This document shows positions 53,276 through 64,000 of a stretch of DNA of 64,000 nucleotides, one piece after another. Location of the stretch: assembly GCF_027744825.2 (NCBI RefSeq), contig NC_071335.1, positions 28,237,001-28,301,000 on the forward strand, given 5' to 3'. This DNA comes from Synchiropus splendidus (lineage: Eukaryota > Chordata > Actinopteri > Syngnathiformes > Callionymidae). The first letter of the stretch is position 1; every line of letters starts with the position of its first letter. The notes below the pieces were generated by a model that did not search any database, was not told where the DNA came from, and saw only the letters and a program-made list of their open reading frames with translations. A program made the translations under genes and the position numbers.

Positions 53276-54894
53276 GGCTCTCCTAGTAGCTGTCCATTAA
53301 CAGATGAACTTGGCAATGGTCCAGGCCTCAAAGGTCTTGGGAGACAAGCACACACAGACGCAAGCACGCACGGACACATATACGTTTACCCTCTCTGTCT
53401 CTCTCACACACACACTTCCCTGGTACCTGCATGCTGTGGCTGGAATACCACCATGGTTCCTCTTTGTCCAGGAGGGTGTGTAAAGGACAAGTCTCCAATT
53501 CACCTATGTCAGAACCAGTTTAGACTGGTTACCCAGCCGGGCCAAAGGAGGCAGATGGACCGGCCCTGTTGTCCACTTCTCCTGTCCCGTTCTCTCTACT
53601 GTTATCCCTGAACCAGAGCAAGCATCTAACCTGTGGGCATAGGACAATGCAGAGAGGATAAAACAGATGTGAAGGAGCGTGGGAACAAAATGAGGGGATT
53701 GGATCCAATTGTAAAGCGGAGAAGAGGAGGGACGAGTGTTTGGTTGTGTGCACTCTTGATGGGGCAACATGAGCTTAACACCTCCACAGCTATTGTGTAC
53801 TGAAAACAGTACAGCAAACATGAGACCGGCTTCACAGTGTACAGAATTTGATATGGACAACAGACATCGCCTGCTGTTCTATATGCTGACGGAGTTCATC
53901 TGGTGTCAGCTCAGCAATTGTCAATACATCCACCAGCTGAAGTATGTTGACCCAACTGGACTCACCTGCCATGCTTTGGTAAACCAGGTCACCAGTCTTG
54001 TGCTCCATTGTAGCCTCAGTCTTCGGTCACATGAATGGCTCTTTAGATTTTGACTGTATTACGACGCTGTTTTACTCAAGGTCTCCACAACATACCGGAT
54101 TTCCCTATTAAAATACTCATGGAGGCTCCTTCTGAAGGATTTGTTTATATCAGGTGCCATTGGAAGAATCCACCAGAGGGCAACGCACTTGACACGCAGT
54201 TCAGTTGGTGGTCAATATTTAGCTTCCAGAAAAGTATATTGAGCTCAAAAGAATGTCAGTTCAAGAAGCGAACTGTAAACAAGTGAACATAATGTGGCAT
54301 AAATATCACATTACAACACACTGTCCTGTCCAGTAACATTATAGTATGTGATCCAGATAATTGCTGATGATGTAGGTTTTTACAAACTTCACTTCATCTC
54401 ACGCATCCTCGAGGGCAAACATCGATAATGCATGTTTTCCTGTATGTCTGCACATGTGTTCATATGTGCTCCATGTAATTGCATGTGACCCATTTGCATA
54501 TATCTGACACTGGTTTCACGAACATTTTTTTTCCCGGAGCCTTCTAAAACTTGCTCCATTTTCCAGAAACGTGTGTCCTTTTTGCAAGACTCCTGCTGCT
54601 GAGGCCGACAAAATACCTTGTTTGTGTGCATGCGTGTGAGTGTGTCGCTTTTCATAATGCCCCCTGTTAATTTGCATATGTATATGTGCAGATTGTATGA
54701 GAAGAACTCTCACACTTAGGGCGGTTGGGCAGGGAGGGCGGTTGGGGGTGTTGCGAGAATAGTGTGCAAGGTTTATGTGTCTATGCGTGTGTGTCTAAAG
54801 GGGGGTCGTGTTGGCACTTTCACCCCCCCAGACAAAGCCGGCCACCACTCCCAGATGGTAGTCTGCTCTCTCTCTGGCCATGTGTCTGTTCTGT

Positions 54895-54918
54895 ACGTGT
54901 GTGTGTGTGTGTGTGTGT
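54895..54918. repeat. (GT)n microsatellite
   Basis: About ten GT units; another (GT)n lies at 55022-55038 and a third at 61937-61957. Confidence 0.9.
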
Positions 54919-55528
54919 TTATGGACAGCGATGGATACAAAGACGAAAAGAGAAATTTGCAAGTGAGAGTTTAGGGACGTGGCTCAGGCGGGGGCCGGCC
55001 GTAATGACGATTTGTCTCGACGTGTGTGTGTGTGTGTGGATGGGCATTTATGTGGAGCCTTATGGGCACTTTCACACAAGATGAGTAGATGGCTCTTTGA
55101 GTGAGTTACTTAAGTTGAGTTTGAGTAAAACGTGGCACAAAGACAGAAAGAGGAGAAGAGGAGGTGGGGGGAGGAGGGGGAATACAGTAGGGCACAAACA
55201 GTGAAACCAGGCATTTGGTGGGTCTTTGTCTGGCTGGTAATGACCTAAAGATGTCCATGGACGTCTGGATAATGGGGTCAATATTTAGATGCCAAGCGGC
55301 GGGATTATGTTTACGTCAACTGTCAGCAGGACACTCAGACAATCAATTAGATTGTTGTCATTTAATGGGGTGAATTATCAGATCGGGCGGAGAAACTTTT
55401 GTTAATTAAACCACAAGTGTTTCATAGTTCTGATGAGAAGTTTGTGGAGGGTTTTACAACAGAGGCCGTTCCTGAGCAGCATCAATGTCGCTGGTGTCGA
55501 TCCTGGCTGCAGTCAACGGCTCATACCA

Positions 55529-55765
55529 CACACACACATGTTTGTATCTCTGTGTTTGTGGGGACTTCTCAGACTCTCACCCTAAACCTAACCATCCAAA
55601 ATGAGTGGCTAACCTTCACCTGGACTTTGAACCAAAGTATGCTGACCCAGTTATTTTGACGTCTTCATCCGCAAACTGAGGCTTGGATTTGTGGCCAAAT
55701 GATGCCCAACAAAGGTATAAGGTTGGTCCCCACAAGGGAGGACAAACCAGGCACACACACACAGA
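55529..55765. mobile_element. Teleost foldback repeat with GTGGGGAC/GTCCCCAC ends
   Basis: The left end has ACACACACATGTTTGTATCT then TTTGTGGGGAC; the right end has GGTCCCCACAAGGGAGGACA then CAGGCACACACACACA. The two ends are inverted copies flanked by CA runs, and the left half contains CACCCTAAACCTAACC. This matches a repeat type common in fish genomes. Confidence 0.6.
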
Positions 55766-57317
55766 GGTAGAAAGGAGATTTTAGAGCCAAACAAAAATGA
55801 GTCAACCCAGCTATCACTCGTCTCCTGGCGGTGCCATCTGTCCAGTCTGCATTTTCTAAGTTAGCTATCAACCTCCATCAAACTGGTTACATTCAACCTG
55901 CACACGTGTCCAGTCAGTTTATGTATATTTATACCCTTATTTTTTCTGTTTCTAAGAAGTTCATTTCTGATTCTCAGTTTGGGTAACACAAGAAAAAAGC
56001 CTAAGTTTGCCCATGGAAGTGAGTTTTGATTTCATGACAAGTCATCTTGCAGGAGTTTAAGTGCACCCAGCAGTCGGTGGCGAGGCCTTGAAACTGCCAT
56101 GGAGCTCGCCTAAATCTTGATGACCCCCTGTGGCAGCATATTAAAACAAGCCGGCAGCTTAAGACGGGACTATCTATTGTTGGACAGACTCCAGCTCCTC
56201 TGACCTTGATGCTTGTTTTCCTTGTATCACTAGACATAAACATGCTTGTGCATCCAGACTCAAGAGCAGCCAGCAAGTTATCCCCGCTGGAGTTTTTCTC
56301 CCATCTTCCTAACATTTCACACCCCAGAGGGTATTATAAGAGCAATGCCAGTGGTATTTCGTAATGATGACCCTTCAGATGAACCAGTGTCTGGGCTTCT
56401 CAGCGTGAACCTGCGTCCCTAACCCTGTATATTTTCATACCTGTTGGACCGGTTCTCTGTCTTTCATTAACACAAACCCCTCCTCCTCCTTCTTCACCAT
56501 CAGACAAGAAGCTAGACTACAAGCTTTTAACCCGCAGTTCAAAGAGCAACGATAACATTCTGGATTTATACGTTTATTGTGGGGGAACTGCCAGAGAACA
56601 GTCTGGCAGGAAGCGCTTTCCATGCTGGACGTGCCCTGTTCTCCCCAGGCTCTGGTGCTGGTGTGCTCTGCCAAGTTGCTGAGCCAGATTGCCTGTAATG
56701 GGCCTGCCATTTCCCTCTCATCATCCGTCAGCGCTCTGGGTTCGACCAAAGGGTCCAAAGAGGGCTTCCACTCCTCAATTAAAAAGGTTAATTTGCCCAC
56801 ACCCGTCCATTCCAGACTCCCCTTTCTTGACTGTCAGTTACATGTTCATTTCATCCCCTTTTTTCCTTGGATGAGTTGACTTTTTGGCTGCAGGATGTGC
56901 TTTGATGGGGGAAAACACATCCACATCTAGCGATCATGAAGTACTGTATCATGTTTAAGAGTGAAGGGATGTCCAACTCAGTCATGGTACACAATCTGAA
57001 TCCTGAACTGAACAAAATATCCTGAACAGTCTAAAATGGACGCTCCTTTGACAGGAAATATGAGTCTCAACAGATTTATATCAGTGTCCGTTTTAATACT
57101 TAAAAGCAAATTTTAACATCAAACATCTAAAATTTTACTACACCATAATAGACTCCACCTCATAATACAAAAGACAAGAGACAAAAATACATACCAATAG
57201 CAAAGCTTAGACGCTAGTCTTTCATGGTTGATAACATCAACATGCGACTGAAACAATGTTGTGTTTTGCTATTGAATTTAAACAAGCTACATTTATTGAA
57301 AAAGCTTACTTGCTGGG

Positions 57318-57365
57318 CTGGATTGGCCCCTAGACCTTGAGTTTGACACCAGGCTGTGACACACA
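57318..57365 (-). mobile_element. GTGTCAAACTC-type repeat tip
   Basis: GGCCCCTAGACCTTGAGTTT followed by GACACCAGG is the reverse complement of the tip motif at 36517. Only the tip is recognisable. Confidence 0.5.
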
Positions 57366-58413
57366 TTATGCAAATGCTATGTTTAGGACAGCCATGGATA
57401 GAATGGATTGACAAAGCTGGGTCTCTGTCCCTCAGGTTTAGTGCCTATAAATTCTAATGAGAAACAAAATGAGTTGCTAGATAGAATATTTCAATGATGT
57501 GGGGTCTTACCAACGCTCATATCATGAGAGAAATGCACGGAGAGATAGTGACTACACATGAGTGGAGCTGTTAATCGACGACTCTCGGGGTTGCTACTCC
57601 TATTACCTGTTATCTGCTGACTTACCTTCAGGCCCTAAACTTCCCGAAAAGTGTCCGTTTCTGCGCAGACGAATAAAAGTCCATTATTCTGAATGGTTCA
57701 AGTTAAACCAGCTCCACTGGAATATTAAGCCACTGGCTTACTTTTATTATCCGTGCTTCTGCTAATTTAAAAAGTGAAAGGATAAGAGATGTGCCCCAGA
57801 AGGGATGTTCTAACCGCATCGCTCTGTGTCTGCTCTGGATCATCCTTGCTGCTCCGTGGACAGAGGTGCCTCTTTTTTTTAACCCCTCTCCCGATGTCAT
57901 CACATGACTCATACTTATCTGTATCTGGACGGAATTATACATAGCAAAGTTTCTCTGTGAAAGGAAGGCCACTCAGTCTTCCATGCCTTTTCCTCTGCTC
58001 TGCCATCGACTGTAAAAATCTCTCTGTGCTTTGTCTGTTTCTGATTAGAACCAAATATTTAGTGGACAGTAGTTTTATTTTATCTAGAGGTTTTCATTCT
58101 AGCATCAGAAACAAAACACACAGTCATTGCTAATCGAGTTAGCCTTGCTTTGACTGGTGTCCGACAATGAAGACGCTTCTTTTGTGTTCTTTTGACTGTG
58201 ATATTGTGTTTAAAAGTATTCTTTAACAGTCCAATGAAGCGCTAGCACAAACCTATGGCGAGTCATGTTGCTGGCCATCATCAAGTAGCTATCAAAGCCA
58301 TGGGAGACAAAAGGCTTCGGTGAGAGTTTGTTTATTCAGAATCTACCTATTGGGCTCACTTTAACTCATCTATAGGCACCTCACGTTGTAGCATCTAGAA
58401 ATAGCCTCCACAG

Positions 58414-58600
58414 CAGTGGTGTCAAACTCAATCACCCAAGGGGCCAAAACTTTAAACACAGTTCAAGGGGCTGAACAAAATGTCTCTTTATTGAACAGCG
58501 TAAACGGCCACTCCTTCAACAAAAAGTGTAATTATTGGTGGCTAATTTTAGCACCAGGCATCGCTCCGTGGACAAGAGTCACTCAGGTTTTTCTCCTTGA
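58414..58600 (+). mobile_element. GTGTCAAACTC-type repeat fragment
   Basis: CAGTGGTGTCAAACTCAATC at 58414 followed by ACCCAAGGGGCCAAAAC. The right boundary is uncertain. Confidence 0.5.
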
Positions 58601-60614
58601 AGCGTAAACATCTCATACATTTGCCTTCTTATCGCTTATCAAATTCCTCTCCACCTTATCATAGCGCCTGAACACTGTGACCCTCTGGGGTCATGATTTT
58701 GTGCTTGTTTTTGGTACACTTTAAAACTGTGTTTAATATACTACAATATACTTTTATAGCTCTTACATACACAAATAAATTACGTTATTTCAGGCCAGAG
58801 TTGAGACTCCACACCTTTTACACATATTCATAGTGGCGAAGTAAGTGGAGCAGAAGGTGGAGATTTTAAGAGAAGGGGAAAAGAAAGGATGAGGGGCAAA
58901 CCCACCATGTCGACCTGCCCTTGGACCGGGAGAGGAAGGTCATTTTCCCATGCACTCATGGCACAAAACAATGTCCGTCCGTGTGTTGCTAGAAAGTGAT
59001 GTGGCCCGGCGTTATTTTGCTCCGGCTATCGCAGAGCATGGTGTTTCTAGTCCGGCTGTGAGAGGCTGTCAGACCCAGGAGTTTCAGCGGCAGATTAAAT
59101 GAAAAAATTGGGCTTTTTTTTCTTCTTGAAAAATGCTGTAAAACCACACAAAGGGAGCAGATGCAGCTAATGTGATCTAAAGTACAGTTTCTTCCGCACT
59201 GTTTTGATTAATGTCTCTTCTTTTTTTCACACTGAGAGGTTAAATGCCCATCTCTCTCCAGATGGGGGTCAGTAGCCCCATATAAAAGAATGGAAAAATG
59301 GATACACACTTTACACGGCAAACACACATAACACAATAACGGCTTAGTGTTTGTTTATCGCTTCATTCATAACACACATTTCACCATGTCACCATCTAGT
59401 CTTCATATTTCACCAAGTTGATTTAATGTTTTTAAACTCAGAAGGATGTGTATATATAAGTCAAGGCACGAGACGTCGAGTTACAAACAGCCTCCGTCTT
59501 GCTCACATTTGTCATCCGTTTATACCCTTTTAGGTTTGCTTGAACAGATTATCTCTCAGACCGCTGCCGTATCAGCTGAGAATGCATGGAATGAATATAT
59601 AGGATCTATACTATTTGACCCTGCACAAACCTCAAAAGTTTTCTCGGAATGGAACCGGAGCAGTCCACCAGAGCGGATGCCCCGCTGATCCTACTGTCAG
59701 TCAGGGGTTGTCATCTCTCCTCATAATGACAGGGTGAATCTTGAGAACCTGAGTTCACATAGGCTGGGAGTGGAGTCTCATAGCTGTCAGAGCGGCGAAA
59801 AATATATACCAATTTGAAGATAAACTAAACATGAATGACAGGTAATTTGGAGTGTGAAAATGCCAGATTATCAGAAGTCAGTTCAGATTAACTGTATTCC
59901 TTTCTTGATTGAATTTTTTTTTTACCTTTTGAGAGAAGCAAAGGCACATAAATCTGGTGTCAGTCCTCCCTTAATCTGAATCATCACACTTTCAGAGTTT
60001 AATTGCAGAAAAGTGGGTGAAATAGTTATATACATCAGCTTTTTTGATGTGCTCCGTTATTTTGCCAGAAGAGGTGGAGGGTTGTCTTGTCGCTGCCTGT
60101 CCCAGAATGCCAGATATCATGACCCAAACAGCGTCTAGGTGGACCATCAAAAAGTCAGCTCCAGCGCCAAGCGGCCAGCCAGTCAGTCTGAACATGCATG
60201 TGTCCTGTCCTGCAGCTGTCTGCAAATAAATCCTGCTGCCTTTAGAGCAACACAAGCTTTCTCCACATACCCTGACCATGAACTCTTTCTCAGGTCTTGA
60301 GATTTCAGCGGTGACTCCTTGTTTGCAAAGTGATTTTACACTTTTCTCTAAACTGAACAGTCAGGAATGAATCAGTGATAGATGTATTTTTCTCGTCCTC
60401 ACCTGCTGGACGCCTGAAAACATTCCAATGTGTGTATGTACGTTTGCCCTCACCTGACAGCGTCTTGCTGGAGTTTGCCTCCTGCACAGTTGGTTGTGTT
60501 GTAATTTAAAAAGATTTAATGTATGGAACTGATTTATTTTGAAAGGTTGTTTTTGATGAGCGGCCTATAGTGTGCTTTGCATGTGGTGGCGTTTCTGCAG
60601 TGTCACCCGAAGAG

Positions 60615-60618
60615 AGAG

Positions 60619-60677
<59 letters not shown>

Positions 60678-60692
60678 TAGATAGATAGATAG
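60615..60692. repeat. GATA/GACA compound tetranucleotide array
   Basis: A GA run, then about eight GATA units, six to seven GACA units and four GATA units (plus strand). This is the Bkm-type combination of simple repeats. Confidence 0.95.
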
Positions 60693-61049
60693 AGGAGCCA
60701 AAGAACAGTGTTGATGAATGCAGAAACAAATAGTCTCAGCTGGTTGCTGTGTCACACTTGGCCGTCGGACACAACAACACAAGGCAACTTTCACGCACTA
60801 AAGCAGCACCTATACGACGGACCGCATGAAGACAATAGGTCCATACCTGCAGTTTCACACACGTTTGCTTAAACCCAGTGACCCAATAGAAATAGTTCTG
60901 CCCCCCCACCCCTCCTTTGCCACCCTCCCATTCTGTTCCACTGCTCTCCGCACTCCTCCTCAGGCGGAGTTGCTGTAGCCCTCCTTATAAACAGGCTGAT
61001 CTATAGGAGCCCTAGACCCAGACAGATTTTTGGCAGGGCTGTACAGGTA

Positions 61050-61215
61050 GTATTACAGCACCGTTTGAGATCTTAGGGCCAGAGCCTCGTTAAAAGCCTG
61101 ATTTATGCTCTACAGCTGGGCACAAAGGAATCTACAGGTTGGGTACCTTAATTAATATCATGCTCAGACCTATGCATGCTACAGATCCACCTCCAGGGAA
61201 AAGAAGTCCGGCTTG
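61050..61215. promoter_or_regulatory. Candidate conserved non-coding element
   Basis: Unique sequence with GGTACCTTAATTAATATCAT, CCTATGCATGCTACAGATCC and GCCTGATTTATGCTC. Suggestive composition only. Confidence 0.3.
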
Positions 61216-61654
61216 ATATTTAACAAGAGTCTGTGCGAGGAGTCGAACCGATGAGACATGGATCGCTGTGTTGGACATTACCAATGACTTTTACAGAGAC
61301 GTGCAGTGCCACAAAGCGGATCGTATAAAGGCAGTTAAAATACAGTATAAATGCCATTAAAGCACAGATCAATAGGGCGTTGCTGGGTCGTACTGGTGTT
61401 TCACAACTTTATTCGCCTCACATGCATAAGCAGGGATCTTTCCACATGTCTTCAATTAGTAGGCAGGAATTTGGTACGGCGTGTCTCTGAGATGAAGAAA
61501 TCTGAAGCGTGGCCCGCCATGGCCTGGAATATGGAGCATTCGTCTCTTTAAAACGTTGTTTCATTTGTCCCGCCGTGCGTCTTTTCACCGGTATGGCTTA
61601 CGTTTTCTGTGTTTCACGAAAGTTCAGCGTGTCGTAAGTGCCTTTCCAAACCGG

Positions 61655-61830
61655 TAATAGTCTTTTATTACCTTAATTGCTGGAATATATTTCCAATTTG
61701 CCACACTTGTAGTCAACGCAGCTAGCCCTCAGAGCTAATAGCGACACCGTGTTCTGTTCGCGGCAGAGCCGATGGTCCCGTTATTAATTCATATCATGCG
61801 TTAAATTAACACTTATTGAGACTGGACTGA
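61655..61830. promoter_or_regulatory. Candidate conserved non-coding element
   Basis: Contains TATTACCTTAATTGCTGGAA, CAGAGCTAATAGCGACACCG and CCGTTATTAATTCATATCAT, followed by GCGTTAAATTAAC. Dense TAAT/ATTA cores separated by GC-rich unique sequence. Confidence 0.4.
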
Positions 61831-61837
61831 GGGGCTA

Positions 61838-62045
61838 CACTGTTACGTAGCTGTTAGGGCCGTGGGCTTGAAGCTAGAGGTCTGTGGTTCAAAAGCCTGC
61901 TCAGAATAACTTTGCTGCTGTTCTCAGGAGACGTGAATGTGTGTGTGTGTGTGTGTGGTTTCCTCTCTCTGTGTGTGCCCTGTGATGGACTGGCCGGCAG
62001 CCCCAAGTGTTCCCTGCTCTTTGGCTGATGAAACTAGGATTCGCT
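61838..62045 (+). mobile_element. tRNA-derived SINE
   Basis: The head has a pol III A-box-like TAGCTGTTAGGGCC and, about 35 bp on, a B-box-like GGTTCAAAAGCC. The body continues GTGTGTGTG to CCCTGTGATGGACTGGCCGG, the phrase shared by many teleost SINE 3' halves. It is interrupted by a (GT)n expansion at 61937-61957. Confidence 0.6.
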
Positions 62046-63884
62046 GAAGTGACGCAACATTGGCTAACAGGGACAAGAAGTTGACAGAAAATCAATGAAG
62101 AAAGGACACAGATAGATTTTGCTACTTTGGCTTCAAGTATCAAGACCAAGTCTTGGACACCACCTGTTTGGATAGTCTGCGCAAAAACCAACTACTGTCT
62201 TTAACCATTAAAAGTGCCTGGGAATGAAGAACTGAACAGGAGGCCAGGTTGCAATATTAATAAGGGTTTGGAAAGAGGATGATTTGAGTAGTGGCCCGCT
62301 TCATCCATGAATTAATAATAATGAAAAAAAAAGATTTGGTCTTGTAGATGATTGGTGTCTAAAACATTTCCATTCATTTTCATTAAATGTCATGTGCTTA
62401 AGCAGAGATGACACAGGCGATAGTTAACATTAAAATGATTATCCACAAAAGAATATTTCATACTTGTGGTCAGCAAGAGGGCGAGCAAATCTCCCGTGAC
62501 TTCCAATGTTTTTATCTCCATAGAAATTGATTCGGAACAAGTGACCTTGAACTACACTCGATGGAAAGATGCGGCTACTGATGCTTCCTTAACCACTCGA
62601 CCACCGTGTGTACAGTCACACACAGCAGATGGGACCCGTGTTAAAGCCATCGCCTGCACAGCTCTGGGCCACGGGACACTCGCACACAGTGGCCCTCTTG
62701 TTTTTAAGTGCCATGTCCCTCAATAATGCCCGAAGGCTCATCTGCATAACGAGCTGCTATGGTTGGCCTGAGCTCACATGGCCTGGTCTGTTCACCCTGC
62801 GGTGGTAAAACATGTTGGAAAAGAACCCTTGTTTACCAATATGTGAATGATGACCTATGGTTGAGAGCTTGCTTTAAGCATGTCGGCAAGGTCAGCACGA
62901 GTCTTGGCTGTGCTTCCTCGCACCTCCGATCAAAGAAAGACGGAGCGGGGCGGAAAAACGTGACACTTTCGCTGATCTAATTCATCATATGATATAAAAG
63001 CATCAATTATTGCGGCTGGAAACCTTCTGGCAAATATAGACAGAATGTTCCCCTTCACTTCAGCCTGATGGATGGATTTCCAGACTCACTTTAACCTCTT
63101 TCAGAGCTGTCAACAGAGCGTAGAAAGGAAATAGTGTGATAGAAGGAGCGGTTACTAAAGCTGCACGAGGGTGATGGAGAGTGAGTGGAGCTCAGTGGAC
63201 GTATTCGCTCTCTCTGTACTGGAGGGTTTGTCTGAACGTCTGCTCAAAGACATGAAAACTGCAGGTCTGAGCATGTCGACCTTCAATCTGAAGGACCCAC
63301 TTTTAACCTTTCTCTTACTTTGCATATTAGTCAGCTTCCTGTCTAACTGCCATGTAGATTTCTTGGCTGAGAAACATGCACCCCTAAAAGGGGGATCTCA
63401 GTAGACAAGTCATTCAGCTTTATCTGTCTGTGTTAGCACAACGTGGTCAGAAAAAGACAAAGGAGTTAAAAGATGAAAATCCACCTGTAAGCAATTGAAA
63501 TGTAATATTTAGAACCATAAAATCTCATGATACAAATTTGTGTTGTTCCTTCACTCACAATGAGTTATGCAAACCTCTACAGGTCACCATAAATAGGACT
63601 TTCAAATCCGAATATATTGGAACAGTGTGTGAGTGTCAACCCACCCAAGAGTCTATAACTTGCAACTTCTTCAACAGGAAATAAGAGACAACAAAGTGTC
63701 ATACCATAAGGCATCTCTGTGGTTGGTGTCAGACTACATCGCCACCGTCGCCACCTCATAACACACTCTGGTTTTGCTCCTTCAAGCACCGCTTTACCAA
63801 CTTGTTTTTCATATTTTTGAAGAGTTCCCTGACATATTTTTGACATTTAGAACTTGAAATCAGTCCTGAATATTTTTGTCAACC

Positions 63885-63945
63885 ACATAATGTGCTTTGA
63901 TGGGCCGAATTAAGACCCTGGGGCCTTGTGTTTGACACATGAGTT
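63885..63945 (-). mobile_element. GTGTCAAACTC-type repeat tip
   Basis: GGGGCCTTGTGTTTGACACA is the reverse complement of the tip, preceded by GATGGGCCGAATTAAGACCC. Confidence 0.45.
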
Positions 63946-64000
63946 TAGGAAAATTTACTTCAGTGGAAGCCTAGACCACATGAGGTGCAGTCCGAACACT

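Larger units (their letters stand above)
42956..64000 (+). other. bcl11a intron 2 (at least 21 kb, open to the right)
   Basis: No exon recognised on either strand; the short frames are not protein-like. In mammals the corresponding intron is also very long and holds the erythroid enhancers. Several unique, non-repetitive, homeodomain-motif-rich stretches are listed as candidate conserved elements. Repeats are listed separately. Confidence 0.75.

Noticed and set aside
53225..53611. 128-codon plus-strand frame in the purine-rich part of bcl11a intron 2
   Set aside because: The composition (GRGGWGG, THTSL) comes from simple-sequence DNA and it shows no homology.

Overview
This is a eukaryotic, vertebrate-type window. 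Coding sequence is split into small exons with GT..AG borders, introns are short to moderate, and low-complexity and transposon remnants are scattered throughout. Intron size, repeat families (CR1/L2-like LINE tails, a GTGTCAAACTC-tipped non-autonomous element, a GGTCCCCACA-ended foldback element) and protein similarity point to a teleost fish. I read exon borders by eye and compared them with remembered mammalian proteins. No database search was run.

Four protein genes are recognised. (1) ccdc88a-like (girdin family), minus strand, 7529 down to 265: the first nine coding exons, continuing beyond the left edge. (2) pld5 (phospholipase D5, a type II membrane PLD-like protein), minus strand, 24391 (or 24460) to 8672: ten coding exons summing to 1548 nt, an intact reading frame of about 515 codons. 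(3) cep170 (centrosomal FHA-domain protein), minus strand, 36218 to 27350: eighteen coding exons summing to 4134 nt, an intact frame of about 1377 codons. One of its introns is of the rare U12 AT-AC type. (4) bcl11a, plus strand: coding exons 1 (40525-40579) and 2 (42563-42955). The rest of the gene lies to the right of the window, and 42956-64000 is one long intron.

Layout: three genes lie in tandem on the minus strand (cep170, then pld5, then ccdc88a in the direction of transcription). They are followed by a divergent gap of about 4.3 kb between the cep170 and bcl11a start codons, with a CpG-rich bcl11a promoter at its right end. The 21 kb bcl11a intron holds no recognisable exon. It has several homeodomain/octamer-motif-rich, unique-looking stretches that are candidate conserved enhancers, plus microsatellites, a GATA/GACA tract and a tRNA-type SINE.

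The genes do not form a pathway: CCDC88A is a cytoskeletal/G-protein adaptor, PLD5 an atypical PLD-like ER/membrane protein, CEP170 a subdistal-appendage and microtubule protein, and BCL11A a zinc-finger repressor. Their linkage is informative. In human, CEP170 and PLD5 are neighbours on 1q43, BCL11A and CCDC88A lie on 2p16.1, and the paralogues CEP170B, PLD4, BCL11B and CCDC88C all lie on 14q32. The window therefore appears to preserve an ancestral block. No operon, CRISPR array, rRNA or prokaryotic system is present.
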